DNA of 64,000 nt from Peromyscus leucopus. Lineage: Eukaryota; Chordata; Mammalia; Rodentia; Cricetidae. The stretch lies in contig NC_051065.1 in the NCBI RefSeq assembly GCF_004664715.2, positions 147,447,487-147,511,486 on the forward strand, in the 5' to 3' direction. Position 1 is the first letter of the stretch. Each line of letters begins with the position of its first letter. Of this stretch, positions 26,590 to 41,271 are shown one piece after another. A program made the position numbers and the translations under genes. Under the pieces are notes generated by a model. That model searched no databases, was not told where the DNA came from, and saw only the letters and a list, made by a program, of their open reading frames with translations.

Positions 26590-28035
26590 TCCTGGCCTCT
26601 ATGGGTGCTACAAATAAAACACATATCTGAAGATTCAAAGCTAACAACTACGACTGAGAAAAAATTATGCAACATTTGTCTTTCTGGGTCTGAATTACCT
26701 CATTCAGAATGAATGTTTTCTGCTCCATTCATTTACCTGAAAATTACATAATTTCATCTTTTTTAACAGCTAAATACTATTCCATTGTGTAAATATATAT
26801 TTTCCTTATTCATTCATCAACTGACGGACATCTAGGCTTTTTCCCTCTCTTGGCTACTGTGAGCAGAGCATAAATAAACATGGATGAGCATGTGTCTCTA
26901 GATTAGGATATGGATTCCTTTGGATAAATACTCAAAAGAGGTACAGCTTGATCATGTGGTAAATAGTATTTTTAGCTTACTGAGGAACTTACACACTGAT
27001 ATTTACAGTCATTACTTCAGTTTGCACTCCTGCTGGCAATGAATAAATGTTCCCTTTTCCCACATTCATCTCAGCATTTGTTGCTGCTGGGATTCATTCT
27101 TTTTTTGTTTGTTTGTTTTATTTTGTATTAATCACTATGACTTGAGTGAGATAAAAATCTCAAAGAATTTTTCAATTGTGTGGCTAAGGATTTTTAAGTT
27201 GTTTTCTTTCTTTCTTATTGAGTTGTTCATTTCCTTTCTTTTGAGAGAATACTTTCCTTTTTCTAACGCTCTTTGTATATTCTAGATAGTGACTCTGTGT
27301 CAGATGTATAGCTGGTAGAGAATTTTTTTCTCATTCATGGACAGCCTTTGCTGTTCAGAAGCCTTTGGTTTCATGAAGTCCCATTTACTAATTGTTATTC
27401 TTAATGCCTGGACCATTGGAGTGGTTCACAAAATCTTTTTCCTGTGCCACTGAAGTCAAGCATATCCCCATTTTCTGCCCCATCCCATTCAGGGTCTGAA
27501 ATCTTATGTGAAAGTCCTTGATCCACTTGCAGTTGAGTTTTGTGCAGGATCAGTAATAAAGATCTAGTTTTGTTCTTTTGCATCCAGTGTGATCAGCACC
27601 ATGTGTTAGAAATGCTGTCCTTTCTCCAACCTGCATTGTTGGCCTCTTTGTCAGAACTGAGGTGGTCTTTTTAGTCTGTTTTTATTCCAGTATTATATTG
27701 TCTTTTTTTACTGTAACTCTGTGGTATAACTTTAAATCTTGGACAGTGATGTCTCCTGCAGGGTTTGGTTTGGTTTGGTTTTTATCATTGATGTTCAAGA
27801 TTGTTTTGGCTATCCTGGGTCTTTTGTATCTGCAGATGAAAGTTAAGATTATTTATTCAACTTCTGAGAAAACTGTGTTAAAATATTAAGGGTTACACAT
27901 TGACTCGGGAGATTGCTCTTGATAGGCTGACCATTTTCACAACATTAACCCTGCTAATCCTCAAGCAGGAGAGATCTTTCTATCTTCTGGTTTCTTCTTC
28001 TACTTCTTTCTTTGGTGTCTTAAAGTTTTGAAACA
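26590..28035 (-). repeat. L1 ORF2 3' fragment, antisense
   Basis: The plus-strand text (ccattgtgtaaatatatatt, tggctactgtgagcagagc, ctccaacctgcattgttggc) is the reverse complement of L1 ORF2 3' sequence. It is truncated and has many stops. Confidence 0.8.
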
Positions 28036-28039
28036 GACA

Positions 28040-29450
28040 TTAAGAAACAAGTTTTTAAGGTCAGAGCAGTTCAGCCAGGGCTGGGTTGAGTGCATGGGTC
28101 ATTTAGTCATAAAGCGGGAAGGGAGATACGGTTATAACACATTACCATGTGTTTCCACTTCCTTCCTCAGAGAGGAAGAGATGCACACTGAAGACTGGAT
28201 CATCTGATTGTGCAGAGAGAGAAAACATTCCCCTCAGCTGCACCAGAGAAGCAGCTTAAGGCTGCCTTTGCTTTTCCTCATCTGTATGAGCTCTGCCTGT
28301 GCTGTCTGCTCTGGCTCACTGGGAACCCTGAACTCCACTGTCTGCTTCCTTCCATCCTTCTGTGCTATGTTTCTAGATTATGCTCCACATCACCTTGACA
28401 AAGGAATGAAGTGATAGAACAAAGTCCAACAGAAGAGCAGCCCCAGATAAAATACAAAATCAAACAGAGTAAGTGGTAAGAAAAAATGGAAAGCTTGGAC
28501 AACAGGCGGGTCATGAGTTGGTTCAACTCAGGTGTGCAGTTGAACGGAAAACATTTTAGCCTTTCCAGGGAGCTAGATGTAAAACTGAGTCCTTAATGCA
28601 TGATCCCTCTGAAGGACTTTGAAACCAGATTTATCCTGCTCTTCATAGGATGATTGGTGTAGAAAAGACAGACCTAACATAACAGGAGGAAGTGTAATGT
28701 GTGACCTTGATTGTTCTTCTTTACCCTTCTCAGAGGCTGGAAAATTGTAGCCATGGTGTGGGAAGCTGAAGCCAGTCAAGATGATATGCCTAGGCTGGCA
28801 GGGGCTGCAGACCCTCTTCATGTTCTAATGTAAGCTCTGAACTCTGATGGATTTTCTTTCATAAATACTTTAAAGCAAAAATTATAAATAGTACTTTTGA
28901 AAGATTTAGTTCCTTAATATAAACAGTGTGATTTGGTCTTGCACCTCTCCCAAAATGAATCTCTTTTCTATTTTTCTGTAAATATTAAAACCCTTTGTAA
29001 AAGAAAAGAACAATCATTTTGATCTCAAATAACCTCACCAATCACTATTATTTGTCCTAGTATTGAATTGGATCCTTACAGCCTAGACATAAAGTCCAAC
29101 CAGAAACAGGCGGGGCAGTTCCAGATCCAGCAGCTCTACTTGAATCATCTAAGCTTGTGAAAATGGATTTAGGTGACTGAAGAGTATTGGAGCCCTCAGG
29201 TGCCTTGCAGAGCAGAAGTAACTGCCCTCTGATAAACTGTTAACAGGCCATCAAGCATTTCAGGCAATAGTTCATAGTTGATGGAATACAGTGACAATAC
29301 CAAGAGATATGATATGTATATATTGAAAAATACAAAGAAGTAGTAAGTGCATGGAGCTCAATGTATAGGAGTTTTTTCTTCCAGATTTACAGTTTGAAAT
29401 AGGTCTGTTATATGTGCCATGAGATAAAATCAATATTGAGAATTTCTATG
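28040..29450. other. Single-copy spacer between units A and B
   Basis: No repeat family, exon pair or duplicated sequence was recognised. A ttccacttccttcctcag stretch at about 28150 looks like a splice acceptor or ETS-type site, but nothing confirms a gene here. Confidence 0.4.
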
Positions 29451-29459
29451 AAGTACGGG

Positions 29460-30403
29460 TTTTTTTTTTTTTTTTTTTTTTTTGTTTTTGGCAAGGAAGC
29501 ATTTTGTGTTTATTTACTTTCATAATTCAAATAGAGGGGCTAACATGATTGGGTGTGATTTTTTTATTTTATTTTACAATACTATTCAGTTCTACATAAC
29601 AGCCACAGATTTCCTTGTTCTCCCCCTTCCTGCCCCCCTCCCCTTCCCCCCAGCCCCCCCTTTCCCACCACCTCCAGATCAAGGCCACCCCCGAGGACTG
29701 AGATCGACCTGATAGACTCAGTCCAGGCAGGTCCAGTCCCCTCCTCCCAGATTGAGCCAAGCATCCCTGTATAAGTCCCAGGTTTCAAACAGCTATCTCA
29801 TGCAGCGAGCCCAGGACCTGGTACCACTGCCTAGATGCCTCCCAAACAGATCAAGCCAATCAACTGTCTCACCTATTCAGAGGGCCTGATCCAGTTGGGG
29901 GCCCCTCAGCCTTTGGTTCATAGTTCATGTGTTTCCATTCGTTTGGCTATTTGTCCCTGTGCTTTATCCAACCTTGGTTTCAACAATTCTCGCTCATATA
30001 AACCCTCCTCTTTCTCGATAATTAGACTCCCAGCGCTCCACCCTGGGCCTACCAATGGATGTCTGCATCCGGATTCCTCAGTACTTGGATGGGGTTTCTG
30101 GCACAACTATTAAGGTGCTTGGCCATCCCATCACCAGAGTAGGTCAGTCCCGGCTGTCTCTCACCCAATGACGGAGAAATGGATGAGATCTACATGAACA
30201 ACCTGGACATGAGTGGGAGCAATGAACGGCGAGGGTCGAGGGAAAGAGAGCGGGAGATCCCACCTGGATCAAGAACAGAGAGGGAGAAAAAGGTATAGGA
30301 GACCATGGTAAATGAAGACCACATGAGAAAAGGAAGAAACAAAGTGCTAAAGAGGCCCACAGAAATCCACAAAGATACCCCCACAAAAGACTGCTGGCAA
30401 TGG
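29460..30403 (-). mobile_element. Truncated L1 with 5' inversion
   Basis: A poly(T) start (29460) leads into L1 3'-UTR in antisense to about 30167. The remaining segment (30168-30403, gacggagaaatggatgagat ... gactgctggcaatgg) is in the opposite orientation. The element is flanked by AAGTA(C/A)GGG at 29451-29459 and 30404-30412. Confidence 0.82.
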
Positions 30404-32149
30404 AAGTAAGGGATATTTAAGTTAAGTTTAAGTTAAAGGTTGAAGAATGCAGTGTCAACTATTATGTACTCAGTGGCTGGGTCATGCAACCTGTAGTCAT
30501 TGTGAGATCCTTGGGATGCATTTTTTACACCTGACCTGCCAAAGAAAGATTTTCTCCAGACTTTTAAACAGGTCATGAGTGGTGACCACTCTAATTCTTT
30601 GGAATTCCTGGAGCTACTGGGAAGTCTGTTTTATCATGGTAGGTGATGAAGCCTTATGCTGCTCAGTTCTTTCATAGTTCATGCTAACAAGATGAGTCAT
30701 GTAGGAAATTCATCATTTCAGAAACACTGACCATGTGATAAAAGTTAAGTCTTTGAGCCATGAGATGCTTAACCTACCAGGGAAGTGGTACTGAAATTTG
30801 AGTTCATTCTCTTATCAGCCAAACACTCAAACCTATGTAATAAACCCTGATAAGTCTTTGAAGATCAGAGCTCAGATGAGTGTACCCTAGTTGGCTTACT
30901 CTGTATACTACCACTCATAACATTCTGGGAAGGAGATGTGTACATGGGGTCAATGGAAGTTCCTTTTAAGGGACCTCCCTGACCTTGCCTGATTTGTCCC
31001 TCCCAATTATTCTGCTTTGTATCTTCAAAAAAAAACTACAATCCTAATAGAGCAGAATCATTAGTTCACTGTGTCATCCTAGCAACTTATAAATCTGAAG
31101 GTATCATGAGACAGTGGGACTCTGCAGACAGATGACTTGAAGTAATGGCATCCTTGGCAACTCCTGAACTTGAAGCTCAAGTCTGAAATGAGGGCAGTCT
31201 TGTGGAGGAATGGCCTGAATATGTAGAATAATTTAATTAGTAAATGAAATGTTTTTGGCTATGGCTTAGCAGAACAGCCATAAGAAAAATTTTGAGGATA
31301 GCTGAGGACATACAGGCAAGATCACATATCATATGAGAAAAGAATTGTTAAATTTTCTAAGAGTGATAGTGGTATTGTTTTCTTGTGCAATGACAATTTG
31401 AGATGATATATACTGAAATATTGACTGAAGTGTTATGTATCAAACTAACTCTCAAGTGCCTTATCAAGTAACATGTGCATATATATGCATATACAAATAT
31501 GTATCTACATCAAGTTATTAAAATGTCAACAATTGATACCATCCAGTCAACTTTTGTTTCAAAATATTAATAGGAAGAAGTTGAAAGGGCCTCCAAAGTG
31601 TTAAGCAGCATGCAGGCTCCATGGGACATGTGGCTCTCCTCAATGTCCATCCACAGGGCACAGGCTGTCCCTAGTGCACGGCAGGCAAAGGGTGGGACAC
31701 CAAGAACAACAGGCAGTACCAGTAGAAGGTTGGCTGTCATCTTCTTAGACTTGCTCTTAGGAAGGTCACCCAGCCAGGATCAGCCACCATCAGAGGCCCA
31801 CATTAGCCTCACGGCACCCACAGCACCTGACATACTAGCCATGGGGACCAAGATCCTGAATGGTTCCTGATAGTGCAGGTATTGGGGGACACATGAGAAA
31901 ATGCTGATGCAAGGGCACAACTGCCAGAGAAAATGTGAGTAAGCACTGAGGATCAAAGTGACAATAGTTAACAATGTCACCCTGTCTGTCTGAATTTGCT
32001 AAAGAAGATCTAAATGTTCTAACACCACACAAACAAAACAGACAACTATGTTAGGTAATAGAGGGTGCTATTAACCTGTGGTAACCACTGCATAATTCAT
32101 TTCCATATCAAGTCAAGACACTGTAATGTAAATATATATATATATATAC

Positions 32150-32155
32150 TTTATT
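32150..32155 (-). terminator. Poly(A) signal of unit B gene
   Basis: AATAAA on the minus strand, 366 bases beyond the stop codon. Unit C has the same signal at the same distance, and unit A reads AATAAG there. Confidence 0.6.
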
Positions 32156-32520
32156 TGTCAATTATACATTAATAAATATAAACACAGTGATACAAGGAGA
32201 GAGAAAAATGGGTAGAGGGTCCATACCATACAATTCTATCATCAAATAAGACTTAAGGAAATTAAGAATGGGAGGAGAACCTGGGGTGCTACAACATATG
32301 CACAAATGAATCATGTAGAGTCTGTAGAATATAGGAAATTCTCATTATGTAAAGAGTTAAGGATGAAAAATATGTATACATGGGGACCAGTATAATCATA
32401 TGGATAACTGTTGGCTGCCTGCCTAAATTTCTATGGACATCTCTTCCACAAGAAGATATTTGCAGGTATCTGTGTAATGCTGGACAAAAATGCAATCCAT
32501 GTCCATGGAACAAGCTTGAT

Positions 32521-35500
32521 TCATAAATATATTTTCTTCATCTGACAAACTGAATTCTCTTTACTACTGCAAGGGATGTCATTCCAGCCCCAACTAGAAG
32601 AAGGATGATTTACTACAACACATTTTTCGTTGTTCTTGTCGTTGTTGGGCTCACTTGGGTGCCAGAACCTGGAAGGGAAGAAAGAGCATCAGGATGTTTC
32701 CCACAGTAAAGTTGGGAAAGAGAAAACAAGAGTAGGCAAGCCTGAGGATGTGGTGGGAATTTGTGGAAAGCAGATTCAGGTGTGTACAAAACAACCGTTC
32801 TCCTCCACCCATGTCTGACGTGTCCCTGGAAACAGGGCCACCGCACTCAATATTCTCTTAGTTTGTTATTAAACTGGTCTCCCAGAACACATCCCAGAGT
32901 CTACTTTATTCTACTTCATCCCTAGGTCTTAGTACCCAGGCACTGTCCTTCCATGTGCTTACTTATATGATGAAAAGGTCTCTCCTTATTCACATGACAT
33001 AATGAAGTTTTTATTTTCCATTTTACAGCAATCTTATTTTAGAGACTGAATACCTATTAAATATATCTAGATAATCTACTTTTTTCTATCATCTAGGACA
33101 TGTGACTTAATATTCTGGATTCCTACTTCTCTTTCTGAAGACTGAGAATGAGAATAACATTACCACCTATTTCTCACAAAAGAAAACAGAATAGAACATG
33201 GGAATATACTAAGATATTAGAGTTTTCAAAAATTAGATTGATACAACACTTAACAATATCAGAATGTGGACATTTGAATTATGGGAAATAATCAGTTATT
33301 ATCTTGACATTAATTTTTTATTGTAACTCTATAAATGAAAGCTGGAGAGATGGCTCAGATATTAAGAGCACTTGCTGCTTTTCCAGAAAATGTGAGAGTT
33401 CTATTCCCAGCAAATATATTGACATGGTCATAAAACCTGTGACCTCAGCTCTGGGGAATCCAACACCCTCTCCGGGGCTCCATGGGCACCCAAATACACA
33501 TGGCACCCACTCACAGAGGGACACGGATATACACACAAATAATAATAAATTAAATCCTATGGTTAAATATATAGAGAGACTGAAAGCATAAGAAAATTCA
33601 CCATGATGTAGCACCTTGGTTGGGTGCCCTGGGTACTTATCATGCTACACTCTTCAAACTCAGTTTCCTCATCTCTCCTAGAGTATCAGTGACATGTGTC
33701 ACACAGGACTCCTTGATGGGGAAATGGGGATAAAGTAACTCTGTCCCCAGCACTCACACCAGGAGTGAGCTGTTTTAGTTTCATAACCAACAGCTGGAAC
33801 ACCCTAAAGTCTTCTCATACTACCGGACCCAGGACTCCTATAGGTAACTCTGGACTCACGTGGCACTTTCATTGTATGGTGTCTGGTCAACCCAGCGCCA
33901 CTGTCGATGACCTGGATCCAAAAGGCCAATATAATAAGCAGCTTTAGGATCCAGGATCTTGGTGATGAAATCCTAAGAGGAAAGAGAGATACAGCATTCA
34001 GCTTGGTTGGAGTGTTTCTTTTTCTGTTACAGAATTTTTATAAGATTTTAAAAAGTATTTTAACTACACAAAATTATAGTGTTTTGTACGATGCACCTAT
34101 GGAAATACATAATAATCAAATCCTATTCATCTCTCTAGCCCATTAAATAATTCTAAAATTATAGATTAATACACATTAATTATATATTTTAGAGGTACAC
34201 TGTGATATTTTGACTGACTTTTTTCTCGTCACAATGAGATGAGAAGACAAAGAAAGGATCAAAAATAGAAGAGCCACCCCCACCCCCAGGAGTGCCATCT
34301 TCTCTGGCTGACCAGGACACAAAGTCATCACTCAGAGGCCTGATTTCCATGACACTGGAAACAATCTCTGTCCATGATCATAATGAATTCTCATCTCAGA
34401 CTCACTCCCCTCTTTTCTTCCCCAACACCATTCTTGTAAGTTTTGCATGAGAGAATTTAGCAGATTAAATCATTCTCCATTCATAACCTCAGATATTTCA
34501 TTTCTGATGGTTGGCTGTGACTCTCCTGATTTGATCCCCTTTCCCTAGTCAGCTCTGAGCCCTCCTCTGTTAGGCAGTGGGTACTACAGGAAGCATTAGA
34601 GTGCTGAAATCACAAACTGCTCTTTCCAACAGAAACATTTCATCCTTCCCTCCACCCTCAGCATTGCATTTCTGTTGCCATGGTTCCTTGTGGGTTGTTC
34701 AGCTTCACTGAAGCAGGGGCAAGGTGTAGAATGCCAAGGCTGAAGCAACCTTTCCAGCTACCTGATGGAAAGCCTTCTGCCACATCAGCAACACCCATGT
34801 CAACAAAACTCCCTTTTAGTAAAAAGAGGCAGACAGCAGGCCAGGCCCAGGCCCCACTCTCTCCCAGGATGCACCTGCTCTTCCTGGCTGTGGATCACCA
34901 TCAGATGAGCACCCATGCTGGAGCACTTCTCCTCACTCTCTCTCCAAGATGCAGTGTCAATCGTAGGAAAGTAGCAGTGGGAACTAAATGGCTTCCAATC
35001 CTTTGGGCAACAGCTCCAGACTTTGTTTTTGGGGGAAGAAGGAAATGTAAGTGCAATGTCATAAAGTCATTTTAAAAGCTGCTTGATGTGGAGACCACAT
35101 GGAAGCTGGGGCTCCGGACTTCTCCAGATACAACCCTCTTTGTCAGGTGCCAAACAACCCCAGTCTACCGCTGCCGATACCAATGTCAGGGCCCCTTTGT
35201 CATACTGGGATGCTGTCAGGAAAACAGACTATAAGTACACTCAGACCCTGAGGACATAATTCCAAACAGTCTGGGTCTCCAAAGAATAGAACTCATCATA
35301 CCAAGAACCAGAAAGTTCTCATATTACATAAATATATACATATTTATACATGAAAACAATAGATGTTATTAACCAAGGCAGCAAAATTTCAGAGTTAGCA
35401 GACAGATATTTTTAATTAGTGATGATAAAAGTAGAAGTCGATATATTACAACAAGCAAGATTAAAAAAAAAACTATAGGTTTATCTAAAAACTTTAAAAT

Positions 35501-38500
35501 GTCCATGATAGATGTTTCAAGAAGAAAACAAAAACTTTCTGGAAACAAGTATTAAAAATATGTAAATAATCAACAAAGAAAGATATAAAGAGCTGAATGG
35601 AAATTTTATATCCGAAAAATATATTTGAAGTATTCCAGGGTGCATATTGCATCCTAAAGGCAACAGAGATATCACGATCCCTCAAGGAAGAAAAACTAAA
35701 TGAAACAGAAAAATAGTCTCATGTAAAGACCCTAAATGTCTGCAGAGGGATACAATCTTCATAGAAATTCTGAGATTATTCATAAGATAAATAAACAAAA
35801 CAATCTCAAAAATCATATAGAAGTGCAAAAAATGCTGGATACCCAGAGCAACCCTGAAGGAAAAAGAATGATGTTGGAGGTATCACCAGACCTGACTTCA
35901 GGCTACACTATAGAGCATGGTACCACAACAAAAGTACACACATTGATCAGTGAACACAAAAGAGAACCACAAACATGAACCCACACAGCTACTGTCACTG
36001 AAATTTTCACCAAAACTATATATTGGAGGAAAATAGGCTCTTCAAAAAATTGTAGTGGGAAAATTAGGTACCAACATATAGAAGAATGAAACTAGGTCTA
36101 TAGCCATTCTGTGTAAAAATTGACTCAAAATAGACTCTAAATGGATTGAACACCTTACTGTGAGGCCTGGAACCCTGAAATTGTTACAGGAAAAAAAAAT
36201 AAAGACAACAATTCAAGATGTAGGCATAGGCAAGGACTCCCTGATAGGACTGCAGGCTTCTTTACAGCAAAGGATCCAGTGAGTGAAGAGAGAGAGATCT
36301 GCTGAGAGAGACAGGAACCCCAGACAAGCTCAAATGGTCTAGAGAAACACGTGTTTCCCCAAAGGTCTGTTGACAAAGACAATAAACAAATTGTGTATTT
36401 AGGGCCAGATGGTGAATTCCAAAGACATCTCAGTTACAGATGTCAAGGACAATCAAGAATATTTGCTTACTCAGGGCCAAAGTGATGGATAGTGTTAAGC
36501 ACTCCACTCTCTTTCCTAAATTTATGTAATACATGTTCACCTTCCACCCTCAGGGTTAGTTTGTGAGAAAAACAAATTCTGTATTCAAATCTTGAGTAAA
36601 AGACACTGTACTGAGAATGCAACAAGATCAACACACACGGACACAAACCACGCATGAACATGTGCACACACATGTACACACACACACACATTTATGAAAA
36701 CACTTGAGGGACTACAGAAATGGCTCAGTTGTTAAAAGTGTATCACAATAGGCTGCCACACATCCCAATTACACCTGATGGGAGACCTCTAAAAAGGACT
36801 CCACAGGCAGCTGGTACTGAGTGTTGGGTTTGAAGTTGTGTCCCCATATGCCGAATGCTGCTGGATCTACCCGAGAATCTTGTTGGAAATGCTGATTTTA
36901 GGTACATTAAGTTTTACCATTGAAGAATGAATGCTGTTTTGTACACTCCAAGTCAGTGTAATTCAGTTCTTTTATGATTGCATTTTCATCAAGAAGCTGA
37001 GAATGATTTTTAAACAAAGCTGTAAAACAGAATAAAAACAATTCATTTTCCTGGTAGTGCTAAGACTCAACTCTTCACTTTTACATTCTTATATTCTTTG
37101 TAGAAACAGAACCCATAATTATCCAATTGCCTGAGTCATTAGAGCCTGCCTGGGACAGATTCCCCATCACCAAAGATTGTGGAGGCTGTGGCCCTAGCAC
37201 TTGGGAATTAGAATGAGGAAGAATGGAACTTTCAGGTACCTTAACTATACAAGTTGGTTTAGTTGGTTAGTTAGTTTAATTAGGTTGGCTGGTTGGTTAA
37301 CTTAATTGGTTGGTTGGGTAGTTATTTAGTTAGTTCACAGCTAGCCTGGGCTGTATAAGACCTTATCACAAAAAAAAAAAAAAGACAATTTTCCATCACC
37401 CCACAGCTAGTATTATGAAGCTCCTAGTGATTTATGACCACAGATATCTTCAGGAATAGCTGGAAGGACAGGACAGAACCATGACCCTGGGCACTCTTCA
37501 ACATTTCATGGAGGACACACTGAAGACTATATCTTAGGTGATAAGTTCCATTAAGTATGTGAGCACCCCAGGAAAGGTGATGGAGAAATGAGCTAATCCA
37601 GAGCAGTTCCAGGTTACCTGAGCATAGAAGTTATAAAAGCAGGATACTGATCAAAAGGACTTTGTTTTCAGCCTCTTCTTTCCTGTATCTCCCTCCACTC
37701 CAGCTAGCTCTGAGTTCTCAGGGTCCCCACAAGTTCACGGAGTTCCTAACTTAAAACTAACTCACTTTCCTCAAGAAAATTGAAATTTCTTTCTTCTCTT
37801 CCTCATTTCCCACTTGTTCCTGGAGTCTCTAGATTCTGGCTTTCCCTTCTGCTAATTTACCAAACATTCCTGAACTAGATGTCAATGGCTCCTCATGTCC
37901 ACTGATCAGTCATCTTCCTGTGGGACTTCTCACATAACCCTGCCCCCTTCTCTTCCTCCTTAACTGTTGGGAGATAGTGACTCCATCTGGTTTGCCTTGT
38001 CTTGCTTGCTGCTGTTTCCTGTCTTTCCTACCTGTTTCCTTCTACACCCACCTCTCTTAAAATGGAACATTGCATCCAGTTTCTTCTGTATTTTTCCTTC
38101 TCCTACAAATTCCTCTTTTTTAGTGATATTCATTGTCCTGGGTTGTTGGGGCTGGGGGTAGAAGTGGTTGTTGTGTTTTTTAGTCTGTTTTTGTTATCTG
38201 CTGCCTATAAGCAAAGGTCTTCTAAAATGTACACCTTTTTCCTAAATCATGTTAATATGCATCAACTAATCTGTGCATCTGAGATTTAGGTGAACATAAA
38301 CAAAACTGAAACCATTATATTCCAACTCAAACCTGCTACTCATCTACTTCCTCTTCAAATAACTTCATGATTTCTGACTATGAAATCAGAATATTAAAGT
38401 CATATCTCACTCCTGTGTCCTCTAATTCTCAGCTATTTGTATTGACCAAAACGTCACCTCCTTTTGGTCCAACTTATCTCCTCTCCTGTGCATCACTAGC

Positions 38501-41271
38501 ATGATCCTTGGATGAATCACCTAGGCTACACAAATGGATTCTGAATCAACATCCTAATTTCTGCTTCTCTTCATTTTCACACCTTTGTAAGAGCAAACTT
38601 CTCTAAGACAGTTTTAATTTTATCATGTCCTGCTTCAGATTCATCAGGGGATCTTCATGACTGTTGCACACAGAAAAAGTGGACACACTTCTCAACCTTC
38701 CCTATAAGAATATCCATTTAGACTATGCCTTTGCAGTTCCCTACTCAAGAGACTGCTCTATGTCTACATCACCTCATCTGAGCTGCCGTTAAGAGTTCTT
38801 TGGCTACTAAAAAACACAAAGGCAAATGTGTGTGCTCCATGTTGGGCTTGGCTTACTGCCACTATCTGTCCTGCAAGTCCGAAGTTGCCATGGAAAGCTG
38901 AGTTGAACTGATGCATGACTCCATGAGAATGAGTATGTTCACCTAGGACCATGGGAATCTCCCAAGAGAGACCAGTCTCTGTGAAGCCACCAAGCAAGAA
39001 TTAAATAAACAGTTCAATTAACCTACTAAGTTTTAAGTTGGTTAGTGGTTGAGCAACAGCTTCTAAATAAAATAACATTAAAAGGGGATGCACGTGTAAT
39101 AGGGTATGCACTATTTTGTGATCTGAATCCAGTTTTGTCTGCTCCTACAGTTTCATACTTAGTTCTCCATGTAGCACTATACACGACAGTAATGTGTACT
39201 TATATTTGCCTATATTTTCCATGCCTCCACATGTCTATAACATTGCTGGCACACACAGGTCTAGATGTCATCTGCTCCAAGCTTTTCTTAGCCCTCTGTG
39301 CTTACTCCATACTTCTCATCTGCAGAGCATTTCACATGCAATTTTTTAAAGCACTGGTTCACTTGACTTTTCTCTAAATTTCCTGTGACTGGAGACTGTA
39401 GATCTTTCTGGACACCTTGACATACTCCCAATATACAGTAAATGGGTATTATTTAATTATTGAATGACTGATTATAACATATACAAAAGGGGTATTGTTT
39501 TCAATTTTTGATAAATTTGAGGCCAATTAACAAAGAAATCCACTATTTTCTAAATTAGCTTTCAAGGATAAAACAATCTGGAACAAAAAATAAATGATTA
39601 GAAGGAACTCCACTGGAACACTGTCCCTGGAATAGCTCTGTCCATGTCTTCTATTCCCTCTACTCATTCAAAATATACATGTCTATGCTTTCAAATGCTG
39701 CTGCTGAGGAAATACAGATTCATCCTCAGTACTGGAAATTAACACAGATGCCCCAGGATTTCACTCTGTGACACCAACAAACACACACATGCTTTTCTAG
39801 TCAGAATGAATGACTTTTACAGAAGAGTTATTCTGAAACAGAGAGAAATTCACAATGCCATCCATCTCTCCAGAGAGTGTCTGTCTTAGGTTTCTGGGTT
39901 ACCATCTAATGGGTCTCTTTCCTATTCTTTGTTTACTTCTCCCAGGGACATACTTACTGATCATAGCAACGGATAATAAGATTTTCAATAGCAGTAAAAA
40001 TATTATGATTGAGGTGAGGAGCAACTTGGAGAATCTGTGAAAACTTTCATGATTCATGGTCTTCTTTTCAGGAGCTGAAAGACAAACCAAATTCATGTCT
40101 TCAGCTCTGTTCCTATTTCCTCTTCTTTCTCCTATTCTACTCTTTTTGTGCATGATTAACAATAAAACATGATGTTCGAAATAATAGAAAAATGAAAACA
40201 GAAAACATCAGGTTAATTACAGAAACATTACAATATGCACAAAATCACTCATTCCAATGAGAATAATTGTTGTCAGTATTTCGGGAAAATATTTCAATTA
40301 GGTTTAAACCTTTACATATAAATGTATACTTTCCACAATTGCTACATCATAAACACTGATTTGTAGCCATCATTTTCTTTTACATTATATCACGATTTTT
40401 TCCTATGAGTTTTTGTTTTGTTTTTGAAGCAGGGTCCTGGTATGTCCCCCAGGCAGACTTTGAATGCATTATGTAGTCCAAGCTGGCCTCAAACTCACAG
40501 GAAACACTATGTTTCTAACTCCTGAGTTTTGTGACTACAGGCTTGTGCCAGCACATCTCAATGAACATTATTCTATATCATCATATCTCCTTTATCAGTT
40601 TTATTATGATTAGATAGTATTTTATTATATACTTTTAAAGTCATCCAGCTTGCTTCCAACTTCAAAGATGCAATAGTCAAGAAGTCACATTTTATAATAG
40701 AGTCACCACATTTTTAGTCACAACTTGTAAAAGAGTTACAATACTTCCCAACCATGGGTGAGGTCCTGGGTTCTGTCTCCATCACAGGATGGAGAGAATG
40801 AAAGAAACTACTCAACACCTAGATGCCAACAGACTATGACATGTCACCAGATAGAGAGGGGGAAATCAGAATGCCATGGTTTAACTTTTAAACAATTTGT
40901 TACACCTATGTATGTGTGTTTATATGTAGAAAAGATACAATAATGTGGGTGGTGGGATTTTCTCTACATGGTAGAAGACAACACCTTCCTTCTCCATTGT
41001 ACAATCCCACAACCTTTCACATCTGTCTACAGGCAACACACTTGGTTGAGACTCCAGTGATCCATAGGTTTGGCCAGTGGCTAACATCATCTTTGTCTTT
41101 TACATCATCACTCATTAGGAGCAGCAGAAAATGCTTTCTTACCTGGAGAAGAGCCTGCATCCATGTCTGAGGAGTCAAATTTATTTTTGAGATCCTTGTT
41201 AATATAAATGTTTTCTGAAAATCTTCCCCTGCCCTCAGAAGATGTGTGTCATACCTTCTTTAAAATAGGTC
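32521..41271 (-). CDS. Clec4a: Clec4a-like C-type lectin receptor, unit B (215 aa, six exons)
   Basis: Exons: 41143-41271 (coding from ATG 41164-41162, GACATGG context), 39958-40074, 36918-37019, 34875-35020, 33860-33972 and 32521-32668. All donors are GT, all acceptors AG, phases match, and the joined frame is 648 nt. Residues 1-24 are a cytosolic tail without tyrosine. A transmembrane helix lies at about 25-49 with Lys38 inside, and a stalk at 50-80 includes Cys72. The lectin domain (81-215) has Cys84, 85, 96, 113, 183, 200 and 208, YYIGL, WRWVD, EPN (173-175), Glu181 and WND (195-197). This is a complete Ca2+/mannose-type site. Sequons are at N51, N66 and N163. In the family such type II receptors sit on myeloid cells and bind glycans. 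The tail lacks an ITIM, and a 15-bp deletion removed the region of the likely ancestral start, so the start codon is the weakest part of the model. Confidence 0.8.
33345..33555 (+). repeat. B2 SINE in unit B intron 5
   Basis: agctggagagatggctcaga head and an aataataaat tail, orthologous to the copies in A and C. Confidence 0.88.
36630..36745 (+). repeat. CA-rich repeat and truncated B2
   Basis: Imperfect CA repeat (about 36635-36690) and the first ~45 bp of a B2 that then jumps to sequence found after the B2 in the other units. About 350 bp were deleted. Confidence 0.7.

Noticed and set aside
28208..28414. Two overlapping plus-strand frames near 28.2 kb following an acceptor-like sequence
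   Set aside because: Short, in two frames, with no partner exon or repeat support. Left as unassigned spacer.
29569..29788. Gly-rich minus-strand frames near 29.6 kb
   Set aside because: They fall in the C-rich L1 3' UTR.
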